Assembly: GCA_947176425.1 (NCBI GenBank)
Contig: CAMWQV010000120.1
Location: forward strand, 1 to 6,619
Direction of reading: 5' to 3'
DNA from: an uncultured Clostridia bacterium
GTDB lineage: Bacteria; Bacillota; Clostridia; Oscillospirales; Oscillospiraceae
Length of the DNA: 6,619 nucleotides
The translations under genes and the position numbers were made by a program. Positions within the stretch are counted from its first letter, which is position 1. Each line of letters opens with the position of its first letter. Positions 1-6,393 of the stretch are shown here, in pieces. The notes under the pieces are model-generated. The model was not told where the DNA came from. It ran no database searches and was given only the letters and a program-made list of their open reading frames with translations.

Positions 1-801
1 GTGGAAAAAGCCCCCGCCGCGCCGAAAGACGTGGTTTTGGATATTAAGGGCATGACGGTAGCGTCGAAACGGCACAAGAACAACGCGGTCAACAACGTGT
101 CTTTGCAGGTACGGCGGGGAGAAATCGTGTGCATCGCGGGCATCGACGGCAACGGGCAGACGGAGTTCGTATATGGCCTGAGCGGACTGGAGCCGCTGAA
201 AAGCGGCGCCATCACCATGAACGGCACGGATATTACCCATCTGCCCATCCGGAAGCGGCTCACTTTAGGCATGAGCCATATCCCGGAGGACCGGCACAAA
301 CACGGCCTTGTGCTGGACTATTCGCTGGAGGATAATATCGTATTGCAGCGGTATTTTGAACCGCAGTTCACCAGCGGAGCGGGTTTTCTGAAGCGGAAAG
401 CAATCCGCGAGTACGCGTCGCGGCTGATTGAACAGTACGACGTGCGTTCCGGACAGGGACCGGTCACAAAAGCCCGGGCCATGTCGGGCGGCAACCAGCA
501 GAAGGCGATTATTGCCCGGGAAATCGATAAGGGACCGGAACTGCTGATTGCGGTGCAGCCCACCCGCGGTCTGGACGTGGGCGCGATTGAGTATATCCAC
601 AAGCAGCTCGTGGCGCAGCGGGACGCGGGAAAAGGCGTATTGCTGGTGAGCCTGGAGCTGGACGAAGTGATGAACGTATCGGACCGGATTCTGGTTATGT
701 ATGAGGGCGAGATTGTGGGGGAATTTGACCCCAAGACGGTAACGGTAGAGGAATTGGGCCTGTATATGGCCGGTTCCAAGAGAAAGGGGGCGGCGTCGTG
801 A
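1..801 (+). CDS. Nucleoside ABC transporter ATPase, C-terminal half (5' truncated)
   Basis: This is the second nucleotide-binding domain of a double-domain ATPase of the BmpA/NupA (YufO/NupO) family, which powers uptake of nucleosides at the membrane. Family members are about 510 residues; only 266 are visible and the frame is open at the window edge, so the GTG at position 1 is probably an internal valine codon. Visible residues: degenerate Walker A GIDGNGQT (47-54), the family segment IPEDRHKHGLVLD (94-106), signature SGGNQQ (162-167), and the Walker B/D-loop region LLIAVQPTRGLD (181-192). The Walker A lysine is Gln53, the Walker B Asp-Glu pair is Val185-Gln186, and the H-loop histidine is missing (VSLELDE). 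Such degeneration is usual for the second domain of this family, so hydrolysis should occur mainly in the missing first domain. The stop overlaps the GTG start of the next permease gene. The nucleoside substrate is inferred from the neighbours and family. Confidence 0.9.
   Translation: MEKAPAAPKDVVLDIKGMTVASKRHKNNAVNNVSLQVRRGEIVCIAGIDGNGQTEFVYGLSGLEPLKSGAITMNGTDITHLPIRKRLTLGMSHIPEDRHKHGLVLDYSLEDNIVLQRYFEPQFTSGAGFLKRKAIREYASRLIEQYDVRSGQGPVTKARAMSGGNQQKAIIAREIDKGPELLIAVQPTRGLDVGAIEYIHKQLVAQRDAGKGVLLVSLELDEVMNVSDRILVMYEGEIVGEFDPKTVTVEELGLYMAGSKRKGAAS
783..790 (+). promoter_or_regulatory. Ribosome binding site for the GTG-started permease gene
   Basis: A purine-rich AAAGGGGG ends 7 bases before the GTG at 798. 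It supports that GTG as the true start and places the binding site within the last codons of the ATPase gene. The GTGA overlap of start and stop suggests translational coupling of the two genes. Confidence 0.6.
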
Positions 802-1910
802 AGAAACAGAGCATTTTGCGCAACGGGGCGTTTCAGACGATTCTGGCCTCGCTGCTGTGCATCCTCCTGGGCCTGCTGACCGGCTATATCGTGCTGCTGA
901 TTATCAATCCAGGCGGCGCGGCGGGCGCAATTACGGCAATCCTGAAAAATTTCCTGTATTATCCCAGCAAAGCGGCGGCAATCAAGTATTTCGGCACCAC
1001 ATTAGTCAACGCGTCCGCGCTGCTGATGTGCGCTCTGTCGGTACTGTTCGCGTATAAAGTGGGGCTGTTCAATATCGGCGCGGCGGGACAGTACGTCGTG
1101 GGCGCGGGCGCGTGCCTGTACTGCGCCCTGGGCCTGAAACTGCCCTGGATCGTATGCCTGCTGGCGGCGGTCCTGCTGGCCGCGCTGGTGGGCGGCATTT
1201 CCGGCGCGTTAAAGGCGTATTTTAACGTGAACGAAGTCATTTCCTGCATCATGCTCAACTGGATTTCCCTGTATTGCGTGAACATGCTGCTGACTACGGT
1301 AAAAGAGCAGTCCACGCCCTATACGACCCCCCTGTCCAGCGGCAACAAGGCCGCGCTGCTGCCCAATATGGGACTGGACAAGCTGTTCTCCAAGAACGAG
1401 TTTGTGACCATCGGCCTGCCGCTGGCAATTATTATGGCGGTTGTGGTATGGGTGGTCCTGGAGAAAACGAAGTTCGGCTATGAGCTGAAAGCCACCGGTT
1501 TGAACAAGAACGCGGCGAAATACTGCGGCATGAAAGAACAGCGGAACGTCATCCTGACGATGATGATTGCCGGAGGTCTGGCGGGCTTCGCGGCGGGCAT
1601 CTACTATCTGACCGGAATCGAGCAGTGGATGGTGCAGCAGACCAGCGTCCCGGCCATGGGCTTCAACGGCATCGCGGCGGCGTTCCTGGGCGGTTTGAAC
1701 CCTATCGGCACGATTTTCGCGTCGTATTTCATCCAGCATATCACCAGCGGCGGCACGTATGTGGATAAAAGCATGTACTGCGCCCAGATATCGGATTTGA
1801 TCTCCGCGTTTATTATCTACCTGTGCGGCTTTGTGCTGTTTTTCAAGCTCTGGCTCAACCGCTGGCTGGACAAACGTGACGAAAAGGCAAAGAAAGGAGG
1901 CAAAGCGTAA
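798..1910 (+). CDS. Nucleoside ABC transporter permease (NupB/NupP-like)
   Basis: A 370-residue integral membrane protein of the branched-chain amino acid/nucleoside permease superfamily (BPD_transp_2), forming one half of the transmembrane channel of the nucleoside importer. Hydrophobic segments are visible at about residues 14-36, 69-87, 97-111, 115-136, 146-165, 204-221, 252-272, 288-310 and 332-351. Family hallmarks are FNIGAAGQYVVGA (91-103), the NVNEVISCIMLNW segment (143-155), a cytoplasmic coupling loop around ATGLNKNAAKYCGM (232-245) that would contact the ATPase, and GIAAAFLGGLNPIG (291-304). The C-terminus is lysine-rich and probably cytoplasmic. The GTG start is chosen for its ribosome binding site and the four-base overlap with the upstream stop. 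Its TAA shares one base with the ATG of the next gene. Length fits the NupP type, the longer of the two permeases. Confidence 0.93.
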   Translation: MKKQSILRNGAFQTILASLLCILLGLLTGYIVLLIINPGGAAGAITAILKNFLYYPSKAAAIKYFGTTLVNASALLMCALSVLFAYKVGLFNIGAAGQYVVGAGACLYCALGLKLPWIVCLLAAVLLAALVGGISGALKAYFNVNEVISCIMLNWISLYCVNMLLTTVKEQSTPYTTPLSSGNKAALLPNMGLDKLFSKNEFVTIGLPLAIIMAVVVWVVLEKTKFGYELKATGLNKNAAKYCGMKEQRNVILTMMIAGGLAGFAAGIYYLTGIEQWMVQQTSVPAMGFNGIAAAFLGGLNPIGTIFASYFIQHITSGGTYVDKSMYCAQISDLISAFIIYLCGFVLFFKLWLNRWLDKRDEKAKKGGKA

Positions 1911-2851
1911 TGGTACTGCTGATTCAATATACCCTGATTTTTGCTTCTGTACTGGTGCTGGTAGCGTTAGGCGGGTGTTTTTCGGAACACAGCGGCGTCA
2001 TCAATATCGGCCTGGAGGGAATTATGGTCATGGGCGCGCTGGGCGGCGCGCTGATGATGAAATACGCGCCTGCCGGGACACCCGCCTTTTTGATGATCCT
2101 GCTTGTGATTTTAGCTTCGGTACTGGTGGGGATGATCTTCTCGCTGCTGTTAGGGGTGGCGGCAATCCGGTTCAACGCGGACCAGACCCTGGTGGGCACC
2201 GCGCTGAACCTGCTGGGACCCGCGGCGGCTGTGGTGCTGGTGCGCGCGGTCAACATGGCGGAAAACGCGGACAACGTTTCCTCTACCGTGGCATACGGCC
2301 AGGCAAAAAAAGCTTTTTTGGTGAATATCGGCAGGTTTGAATTTAACTGGTTTATGCTGATCTCCCTGCTGGTGCTGATTGCGTCGTATCTGGCGCTGTA
2401 CAGGACCCGGTTCGGCCTGCGCCTCATGGCCTGCGGCGAACATCCGCAGGCGGCGGACTCCGTGGGCATCAACGTGTATGTCATGCGGTATGCCGGGGTG
2501 CTGATCTCCGGCGCGATGGGCGGTTTGGGCGGCCTGGTGTATATCACCGCGGGCGTCAGCGAATGGAAATTTGAAAACGGCGTGGCCGGTTTTGGGTTTC
2601 TCGCGCTGGCGGTGATGATTTTTGGACAGTGGAAGCCGGTCAATATCGGTCTGGCGGCGCTGCTGTTCGGACTGTTCCGCGCACTGTCCAATGTGTACAC
2701 CGGTTTTGAGGCGCTGAAAAACCTGAATCTGCCCAGTACCGTCTATAATATGTTCCCGTATATCATTTCTTTGATTGTATTGGTGTTTGTGTCCGGAAAA
2801 TCCCGCGCGCCCAAAGCCGAGGGTATTCCCTATGACAAAGGACAGCGGTAA
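1910..2851 (+). CDS. Nucleoside ABC transporter permease (NupC/NupQ-like)
   Basis: A 313-residue second permease of the same importer, the shorter NupQ type. It begins directly with a hydrophobic helix (residues 2-21). Hallmarks follow: FSEHSGVINIGLEGIMVMGA (24-43), FNADQTLVGTALNLLG (88-103), a coupling loop around CGEHPQAADSVGIN (175-188), and the GFGFLALAVMIFG segment (227-239) before a final helix at about 281-296. Its partner is the permease ending one base into its ATG. The ribosome binding site AAAGGAGG (1893-1900) sits in the last codons of that gene, 9 bases before the start. One ATPase and two different permeases in a row is the standard layout of BmpA-NupABC systems; the lipoprotein gene usually lies upstream and is not in the window. 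The nucleoside specificity rests on the downstream enzymes and the family motifs, not on direct evidence. Confidence 0.93.
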   Translation: MVLLIQYTLIFASVLVLVALGGCFSEHSGVINIGLEGIMVMGALGGALMMKYAPAGTPAFLMILLVILASVLVGMIFSLLLGVAAIRFNADQTLVGTALNLLGPAAAVVLVRAVNMAENADNVSSTVAYGQAKKAFLVNIGRFEFNWFMLISLLVLIASYLALYRTRFGLRLMACGEHPQAADSVGINVYVMRYAGVLISGAMGGLGGLVYITAGVSEWKFENGVAGFGFLALAVMIFGQWKPVNIGLAALLFGLFRALSNVYTGFEALKNLNLPSTVYNMFPYIISLIVLVFVSGKSRAPKAEGIPYDKGQR

Positions 2852-2868
2852 AGCAAGGAGAAAAAACC

Positions 2869-3648
2869 ATGAAGAATTATTCAGAGGACGCCAGCCGTCT
2901 GTATCATATTCAGGTCGCGCCGGGCGAAATCGGACGCTATGTGATTCTGCCCGGCGACCCGAAACGTTCCGCAAAAATCGCACAGTATTTTGACAATCCC
3001 GTTTTAGTGGCGGACAACCGGGAGTATGTGACGTACACGGGAACGCTGGACGGCGTGAAAGTGAGCGTCACTTCTACCGGTATCGGCGGGCCGTCGGCGT
3101 CCATCGCCATGGAGGAGCTTGTCCGCTGCGGCGCGGATACGTTCGTGCGCGTAGGGACCTGCGGCGGGATGCAGACGCCGGTCAAAAGCGGGGATATCGT
3201 GATTGCCACCGGCGCAATCCGCATGGAAGGCACCAGCCGGGAGTACGCGCCTATTGAGTTCCCCGCCGTTGCGGATTTGTCCGTGACCAACGCGCTGGTG
3301 TCCGCCGCCGGAAAGAAAGGGTTTGCGTTTCATACGGGCGTCGTGCAGTGCAAAGATTCTTTCTATGGCCAGCATGAACCGGAAGCCAAACCGGTCAGCT
3401 ATGAACTGCTGAACAAGTGGGAAGCCTGGAAGCGTCTGGGTTGCCTGGCCAGCGAGATGGAATCCGCCGCGCTGTTCGTGACGGCCAGCTGCCTGCGGGT
3501 ACGGTGCGGCTCGTGTTTCCTGGTGGTTGCCAATCAGGAACGGGAGAAACTGGGACTGGAAAATCCCGTGGCGCATGACACGGACGGCGCGGTGCAGGTG
3601 GGAATCGAGGCGGTCCGGGAACTGATCCGCGCCGGCCAAAATAAGTAA
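2869..3648 (+). CDS. udp: Uridine phosphorylase
   Basis: A cytosolic enzyme of the NP-I (PNP/UDP) superfamily that splits uridine, and usually deoxyuridine, with phosphate into uracil and (deoxy)ribose-1-phosphate. Length 259 residues against 253 in E. coli Udp. Visible features: phosphate-binding GDP (29-31), Arg51, Arg94 and Thr97 in the segment VRVGTCGG (93-100); STGIGGPSASIAMEEL (69-84); PIEFPAVAD (128-136); FYGQ (165-168); and the ribose-binding EMES (196-199) with Met197 and Glu198. One difference from E. coli is noted: the uracil-binding Gln166-Arg168 pair reads Gln168-His-Glu here, so the arginine is not in its usual place. From memory, clostridial relatives share this version, so the call holds, though substrate range could differ. 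Start supported by AAGGAG (2855-2860), 8 bases upstream. It lies 17 bases after the permease stop, in the same operon. Confidence 0.93.
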   Translation: MKNYSEDASRLYHIQVAPGEIGRYVILPGDPKRSAKIAQYFDNPVLVADNREYVTYTGTLDGVKVSVTSTGIGGPSASIAMEELVRCGADTFVRVGTCGGMQTPVKSGDIVIATGAIRMEGTSREYAPIEFPAVADLSVTNALVSAAGKKGFAFHTGVVQCKDSFYGQHEPEAKPVSYELLNKWEAWKRLGCLASEMESAALFVTASCLRVRCGSCFLVVANQEREKLGLENPVAHDTDGAVQVGIEAVRELIRAGQNK

Positions 3649-3665
3649 CAACAGGAGGTTCGGAC

Positions 3666-4331
3666 ATGGACGTAAAAGAAATATTGCGGCACGTTGACCA
3701 TACGTTATTATTGCAGGGTTCCACCTGGGCGGAAATCCGGCAAATCTGCGACGACGCGGTGAAATATGGGACGGCTTCCGTGTGCATCCCGCCCAGCTAT
3801 GTGAAACAGGCCAGCGGGTATTTGCAGGGGAAGACGGCGGTCTGTACGGTCATCGGTTTTCCCAACGGCTACATGACTACTGCCGCGAAAGAGTTCGAGA
3901 CGAAAGACGCTTTGGCCAACGGCGCGGCGGAAATCGATATGGTGCTGAATATCGGCTGGCTCAAGGACAAACGCTATGAGGATATCGAGAACGAAATCCG
4001 CACGCTGAAAACCGCCTGCGGGGATAAGATACTCAAGGTGATTATCGAGACCTGTTTGCTGACGGATGAGGAAAAAATTAAAATGTGCGAACTGGTGACG
4101 AAAGCCGGGGCGGATTACATCAAGACTTCTACGGGATTTTCTGCTGCCGGGGCGACGTTCGCGGATGTGGAGCTGTTCGCGAAGCACGTGGGGCCGGGAG
4201 TAAAAATCAAGGCCGCCGGAGGGATATCCTCTTTAGACGACGCGGAAAAATTTTTAAGTTTGGGCGCGGACCGTCTCGGCACCAGCCGGATTGTGAAGCT
4301 GGTGAAGAACGAGGAAGCGTCCGGATATTGA
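3666..4331 (+). CDS. deoC: Deoxyribose-phosphate aldolase
   Basis: Class I aldolase that cleaves 2-deoxyribose-5-phosphate into acetaldehyde and glyceraldehyde-3-phosphate, the step that sends the sugar of deoxynucleosides into glycolysis. The 221-residue length is normal for the bacterial short DeoC group. The N-terminal DHTLL motif (11-15), TVIGFPNG (61-68), AAEIDMVLNIG (87-97), YIKTSTGFS (151-159) and KIKAAGGI (180-187) are all present. By alignment with the family, Lys153 is the Schiff-base lysine, with Asp91 and Lys182 completing the catalytic set. AGGAGG (3653-3658) lies 7 bases before the ATG, and the gene starts 17 bases after udp ends. It needs phosphopentomutase (DeoB) to convert the deoxyribose-1-phosphate made by the neighbouring phosphorylases; no such gene is in the window. 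Confidence 0.97.
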   Translation: MDVKEILRHVDHTLLLQGSTWAEIRQICDDAVKYGTASVCIPPSYVKQASGYLQGKTAVCTVIGFPNGYMTTAAKEFETKDALANGAAEIDMVLNIGWLKDKRYEDIENEIRTLKTACGDKILKVIIETCLLTDEEKIKMCELVTKAGADYIKTSTGFSAAGATFADVELFAKHVGPGVKIKAAGGISSLDDAEKFLSLGADRLGTSRIVKLVKNEEASGY

Positions 4332-4349
4332 GAAAGGCGGCGGTACAGG

Positions 4350-4769
4350 ATGGAGAAAGCGTTAATTGAGGAACTGATCGAGCTTGCCATCAAACAGCTG
4401 GAATTTTCCTATGCGCCCTATTCGCATTTCAAAGTCGGGGCCGCGCTGCTGGCAAAATCCGGAAATCGCTACACCGGCTGCAACATTGAGAACGCCGCGT
4501 ACACGCCCACCAACTGCGCCGAACGCACGGCATTTTTCAAGGCGGTGAGCGAGGGGGAGCGGGAATTTCAGGCAATCTGCATCGTGGGCGGCAGGGACGG
4601 CGTGCTGACAGACTATGCCGCGCCCTGCGGGGTGTGCCGTCAGGTCATGATGGAGTTCTGTAACCCGGATACGTTCCAGATTATCCTGGCGGCCGGCAGG
4701 ACGCGGTATGAGGTTTTTACGCTGCGTGAATTGCTCCCCCAGGGGTTCGGACCGGCGGACCTGCAATAG
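4350..4769 (+). CDS. cdd: Cytidine deaminase
   Basis: Zinc hydrolase that deaminates cytidine and deoxycytidine to uridine and deoxyuridine, feeding the uridine phosphorylase encoded just upstream. The 139-residue length is typical of the small homotetrameric class. Substrate-binding and zinc motifs are complete: YAPYSHFKVGAAL (21-33), GCNIENAAY (43-51), CAERTA (56-61) with zinc ligand Cys56 and proton-shuttle Glu58, and PCGVCRQ (92-98) with zinc ligands Cys93 and Cys96. The C-terminus LLPQGFGPADL is also characteristic of the family. The gene follows deoC by 18 bases. A weaker AAAGG (4333-4337) about 12 bases from the ATG suggests modest initiation, perhaps helped by coupling to deoC translation. 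The stop codon is followed after only 14 bases by the toxin gene hicA. Confidence 0.97.
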   Translation: MEKALIEELIELAIKQLEFSYAPYSHFKVGAALLAKSGNRYTGCNIENAAYTPTNCAERTAFFKAVSEGEREFQAICIVGGRDGVLTDYAAPCGVCRQVMMEFCNPDTFQIILAAGRTRYEVFTLRELLPQGFGPADLQ

Positions 4770-4783
4770 AAGGGGAGCGTACC

Positions 4784-4972
4784 ATGCCCAAAAAACCGCG
4801 GGAGATGGAGAGAATCGTCTTACAAGACGGCTGGTACTTTGCGTCCCAAGAAGGCTCGCACAGGCATTACAAACATCCGTCAAAACCCGGAAAAGTTACC
4901 ATTCCTTTCCACTGCAAGGAGCTGACAAAGTTTGTTGAAAACTCTATTCTGAAACAGGCCGGATTGAAATAA
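4784..4972 (+). CDS. hicA: HicA family toxin (mRNA interferase)
   Basis: A 62-residue protein of the HicA/YcfA family: small double-stranded-RNA-binding-fold toxins that cleave mRNA and are held inactive by HicB. The diagnostic block is visible: GWYF (16-19), GSHRHYKHP (24-32), VTIPFH (38-43) and the C-terminal ILKQAGL (55-61). By family comparison His26 in the GSH motif is the catalytic histidine, so the toxin appears intact. A small oddity is that the usual Gly-Thr before the last helix is replaced (LTKFVENS, 47-54). AGGGGAG (4771-4777) lies 6 bases before the ATG, and the start is 14 bases after cdd with no promoter or terminator seen between. It is therefore probably made from the nucleoside operon transcript. 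The short N-terminal extension rich in Lys and Pro is common in Firmicute members. Confidence 0.93.
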   Translation: MPKKPREMERIVLQDGWYFASQEGSHRHYKHPSKPGKVTIPFHCKELTKFVENSILKQAGLK

Positions 4973-4992
4973 GCCGGTTTCGGAAATATGAT
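4964..4992 (+). promoter_or_regulatory. Candidate sigma-A promoter for hicB
   Basis: TTGAAA (4964-4969) and TATGAT (4987-4992) are separated by exactly 17 bases and each match the sigma-A consensus at five of six positions. The predicted transcription start near 4999 would leave a leader of only about 15 bases, just enough to include the hicB ribosome binding site at 5000-5005. The -35 box overlaps the last codons of hicA. The spacer contains CCGGTTTCGG (4975-4984), a small inverted repeat that could be a HicB operator. A separate antitoxin promoter at the end of hicA is known from E. coli hicAB, which supports the reading. The assignment rests on pattern only. Confidence 0.55.
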
Positions 4993-5013
4993 TGTGATTA
5001 GGAGGCGTTTTCC

Positions 5014-5448
5014 ATGATATCTGCATATCCCGCGTGTTTTATCAAAGAAAAAAATGGATACTCCGTTATTTTTCCGGATTTAGGTACAGCTACCTGCGGT
5101 CCCACGTTGGAGGATGCCACATATATGGCTGTTGACTGTCTTGCGGGTTATCTCTATACACTCCAAAGGGAAAAGCAGGCGGCGCCGGTTCCTTCTCCGC
5201 TGGATCAGGTCGATCCGGCTGCCGTCCTGGCCGAACTTGCGGATGAAGATGGGGAGACTGCTGTATATGAGACGTTTGTTAATGTTATCACAGTTGATGT
5301 AGAGGAATATGCAAAACGCCATTTTGAAAAATCAGTCAAAAAAACTCTGTCAATTCCCGCATGGCTGAACGAAGCCGCCCTTCAGGAGCATCTGAACTTC
5401 TCCCAAATCCTGCAAGACGCTTTAAAAGAACGTCTCGGCGTTCAGTAG
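5014..5448 (+). CDS. hicB: HicB family antitoxin
   Basis: A 144-residue antitoxin that binds and blocks HicA and probably represses its own promoter. The N-terminal partly degraded RNase H-like fold (about 1-95) carries the family signature YPACF (5-9), NGYSVIFPDLGTATCG (14-29) and LEDATYMAVDCLAGYL (32-47). The C-terminal 40 residues have the SVKKTLSIPAWLNE block (107-120) followed by NFSQILQDALKERLG (128-142). This is the ribbon-helix-helix-like DNA-binding tail seen in longer Clostridia-type HicB proteins. AGGAGG (5000-5005) lies 8 bases before the ATG, 41 bases after hicA. Base composition is lower in GC than the flanking enzymes (5281-5340 holds 19 G or C in 60 by hand count; 4561-4620 in cdd holds 37), suggesting separate origin of the pair. 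No terminator follows, so transcription can run into punA. Confidence 0.93.
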   Translation: MISAYPACFIKEKNGYSVIFPDLGTATCGPTLEDATYMAVDCLAGYLYTLQREKQAAPVPSPLDQVDPAAVLAELADEDGETAVYETFVNVITVDVEEYAKRHFEKSVKKTLSIPAWLNEAALQEHLNFSQILQDALKERLGVQ

Positions 5449-5470
5449 TCAAGGGAAGGGGGTTTCACCC

Positions 5471-5536
5471 GTGAAGAAATCGAGCGAATACGTACAACAA
5501 ATCAAGAGGGAAACGAACCATGAGCGAGGTATATAA
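5471..5536 (+). other. Possible 21-codon leader ORF overlapping the punA start
   Basis: A GTG at 5471 opens a short frame of 21 residues rich in Lys, Glu and Gln that stops with TAA at 5534-5536, 14 bases past the punA ATG and out of frame with it. AAGGGGG (5456-5462) lies 8 bases upstream, as strong as the ribosome sites of real genes here. It may be a coupling peptide for punA, a relic, or chance. No family is recognised and the evidence is weak. Confidence 0.2.
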
Positions 5537-6341
5537 AAAACTGACCGGCTGTCTGCAAAGCGTCCGGGAAAAGACGGACTTTCAGCCTGAAATCGGGCTG
5601 GTGTTGGGTTCTGGACTGGGCGGCTATGCAGAAGAGATTGAAATTGAGCAAACGATCCCCTATACTGAGATTGCCGGTTTCCCGGCATCAACGGTAGCGG
5701 GTCATAAAGGACGGTTTGTGTTTGGCCGTGTGCAGGGCGTACCGGCAGCAGTGATGCAGGGCCGGGTGCATTATTACGAAGGGTATTCGATGCAGGACGT
5801 AGTGCTGCCGGTGCGTTTAATGGGACTGCTGGGCGCAAAGAAACTGCTGCTCACCAACGCGGCGGGGGGAATCAACACGAATTTCCGTCCCGGAGATTTC
5901 ATGCTGCTGACGGACCATATCGCGGCAGGGGTCCCAAGCCCTCTGACCGGGCCGAACGCGGAGGAATTAGGGCCGCGTTTCCCGGACATGAGCGAGGTAT
6001 ACAGCCTGCGTATGCGGGGAATCGTGAAAGAGGCGGCGGCGGAACTGAATATCCCCTTGCAGGAAGGGGTGTATGTGCAGCTGGCCGGGCCCAGTTACGA
6101 GACGCCCGCGGAAATACGGATGTGCCGGAGCTGGGGCGGCGACGCGGTGGGCATGAGTACCGCCTGCGAAGCCATGGCCGCGCGGCATATGGGGCTGGAA
6201 ATCTGCGGCATCTCCTGCATTACGAATATGGCGGCGGGTATTTCGGCGCAGCCGCTGGACCATAAGGAAGTTCAGGAAGCGGCAGACCGCGCGGCAGAAT
6301 CGTTTAAGCGTCTGATTACCGCTGCCGCAGGCAGGATTTGA
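5520..6341 (+). CDS. punA: Purine nucleoside phosphorylase, trimeric class
   Basis: Cytosolic enzyme that cleaves inosine, guanosine and their deoxy forms with phosphate, giving the purine base and (deoxy)ribose-1-phosphate. The 273-residue length and motifs match the trimeric PNP-I class rather than the hexameric DeoD type. Phosphate site: GLVLGSGLG (26-34) with Ser31, GHKGRF (61-66), and GRVHYYEGY (81-89) with His84. Further motifs: TNAAGGIN (112-119), QLAGPSYETPAEIRM (187-201) with Glu194, VGMST (210-214) with Met212, and ITNMAAG (234-240), whose Asn236 corresponds to the asparagine that selects 6-oxopurines in the human enzyme. GAGGG (5506-5510) lies 9 bases before the ATG. It is the last gene of the operon, 71 bases after hicB, and is followed after 9 bases by a strong terminator. 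No promoter of its own is evident, so expression would depend on readthrough or on the promoter ahead of hicB. Confidence 0.96.
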   Translation: MSEVYKKLTGCLQSVREKTDFQPEIGLVLGSGLGGYAEEIEIEQTIPYTEIAGFPASTVAGHKGRFVFGRVQGVPAAVMQGRVHYYEGYSMQDVVLPVRLMGLLGAKKLLLTNAAGGINTNFRPGDFMLLTDHIAAGVPSPLTGPNAEELGPRFPDMSEVYSLRMRGIVKEAAAELNIPLQEGVYVQLAGPSYETPAEIRMCRSWGGDAVGMSTACEAMAARHMGLEICGISCITNMAAGISAQPLDHKEVQEAADRAAESFKRLITAAAGRI

Positions 6342-6350
6342 ACGAAAAAG

Positions 6351-6390
6351 ATCATCCGGAAGAACGCGCCGTTCCTCCGGATGATTTTTT
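6351..6390 (+). terminator. Strong intrinsic terminator, probably bidirectional
   Basis: Bases 6351-6366 pair with 6370-6385 in a 16-base stem with one mismatch and a 3-base CGC loop, followed by TTTTT (6386-6390), a G, and TTTT. It starts 9 bases after the punA stop. On the other strand the A-run at 6345-6349 gives a T-run after the same stem, so it can also stop the convergent LysM gene, whose stop codon is at 6394-6396. Confidence 0.9.
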
Positions 6391-6393
6391 GTT

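Noticed and set aside
1..801. Degenerate Walker A, Walker B and H-loop as a sign of an inactive or decayed ATPase
   Set aside because: The same losses are usual in the second domain of this double-ATPase family; the catalytic first domain is simply outside the window.
1924..2983. Long open frames on the minus strand opposite the permease and udp genes
   Set aside because: They lie opposite clearly recognisable plus-strand genes, show no recognisable domain and have low-complexity Arg/His/Pro-rich composition typical of antisense frames in GC-rich coding DNA.
5672..5687. TGCCGG/CCGGCA hairpin with a 4-base loop early in punA
   Set aside because: It is inside coding sequence for a conserved protein region, has no T-run, and is easily explained by GC-rich codon choice.
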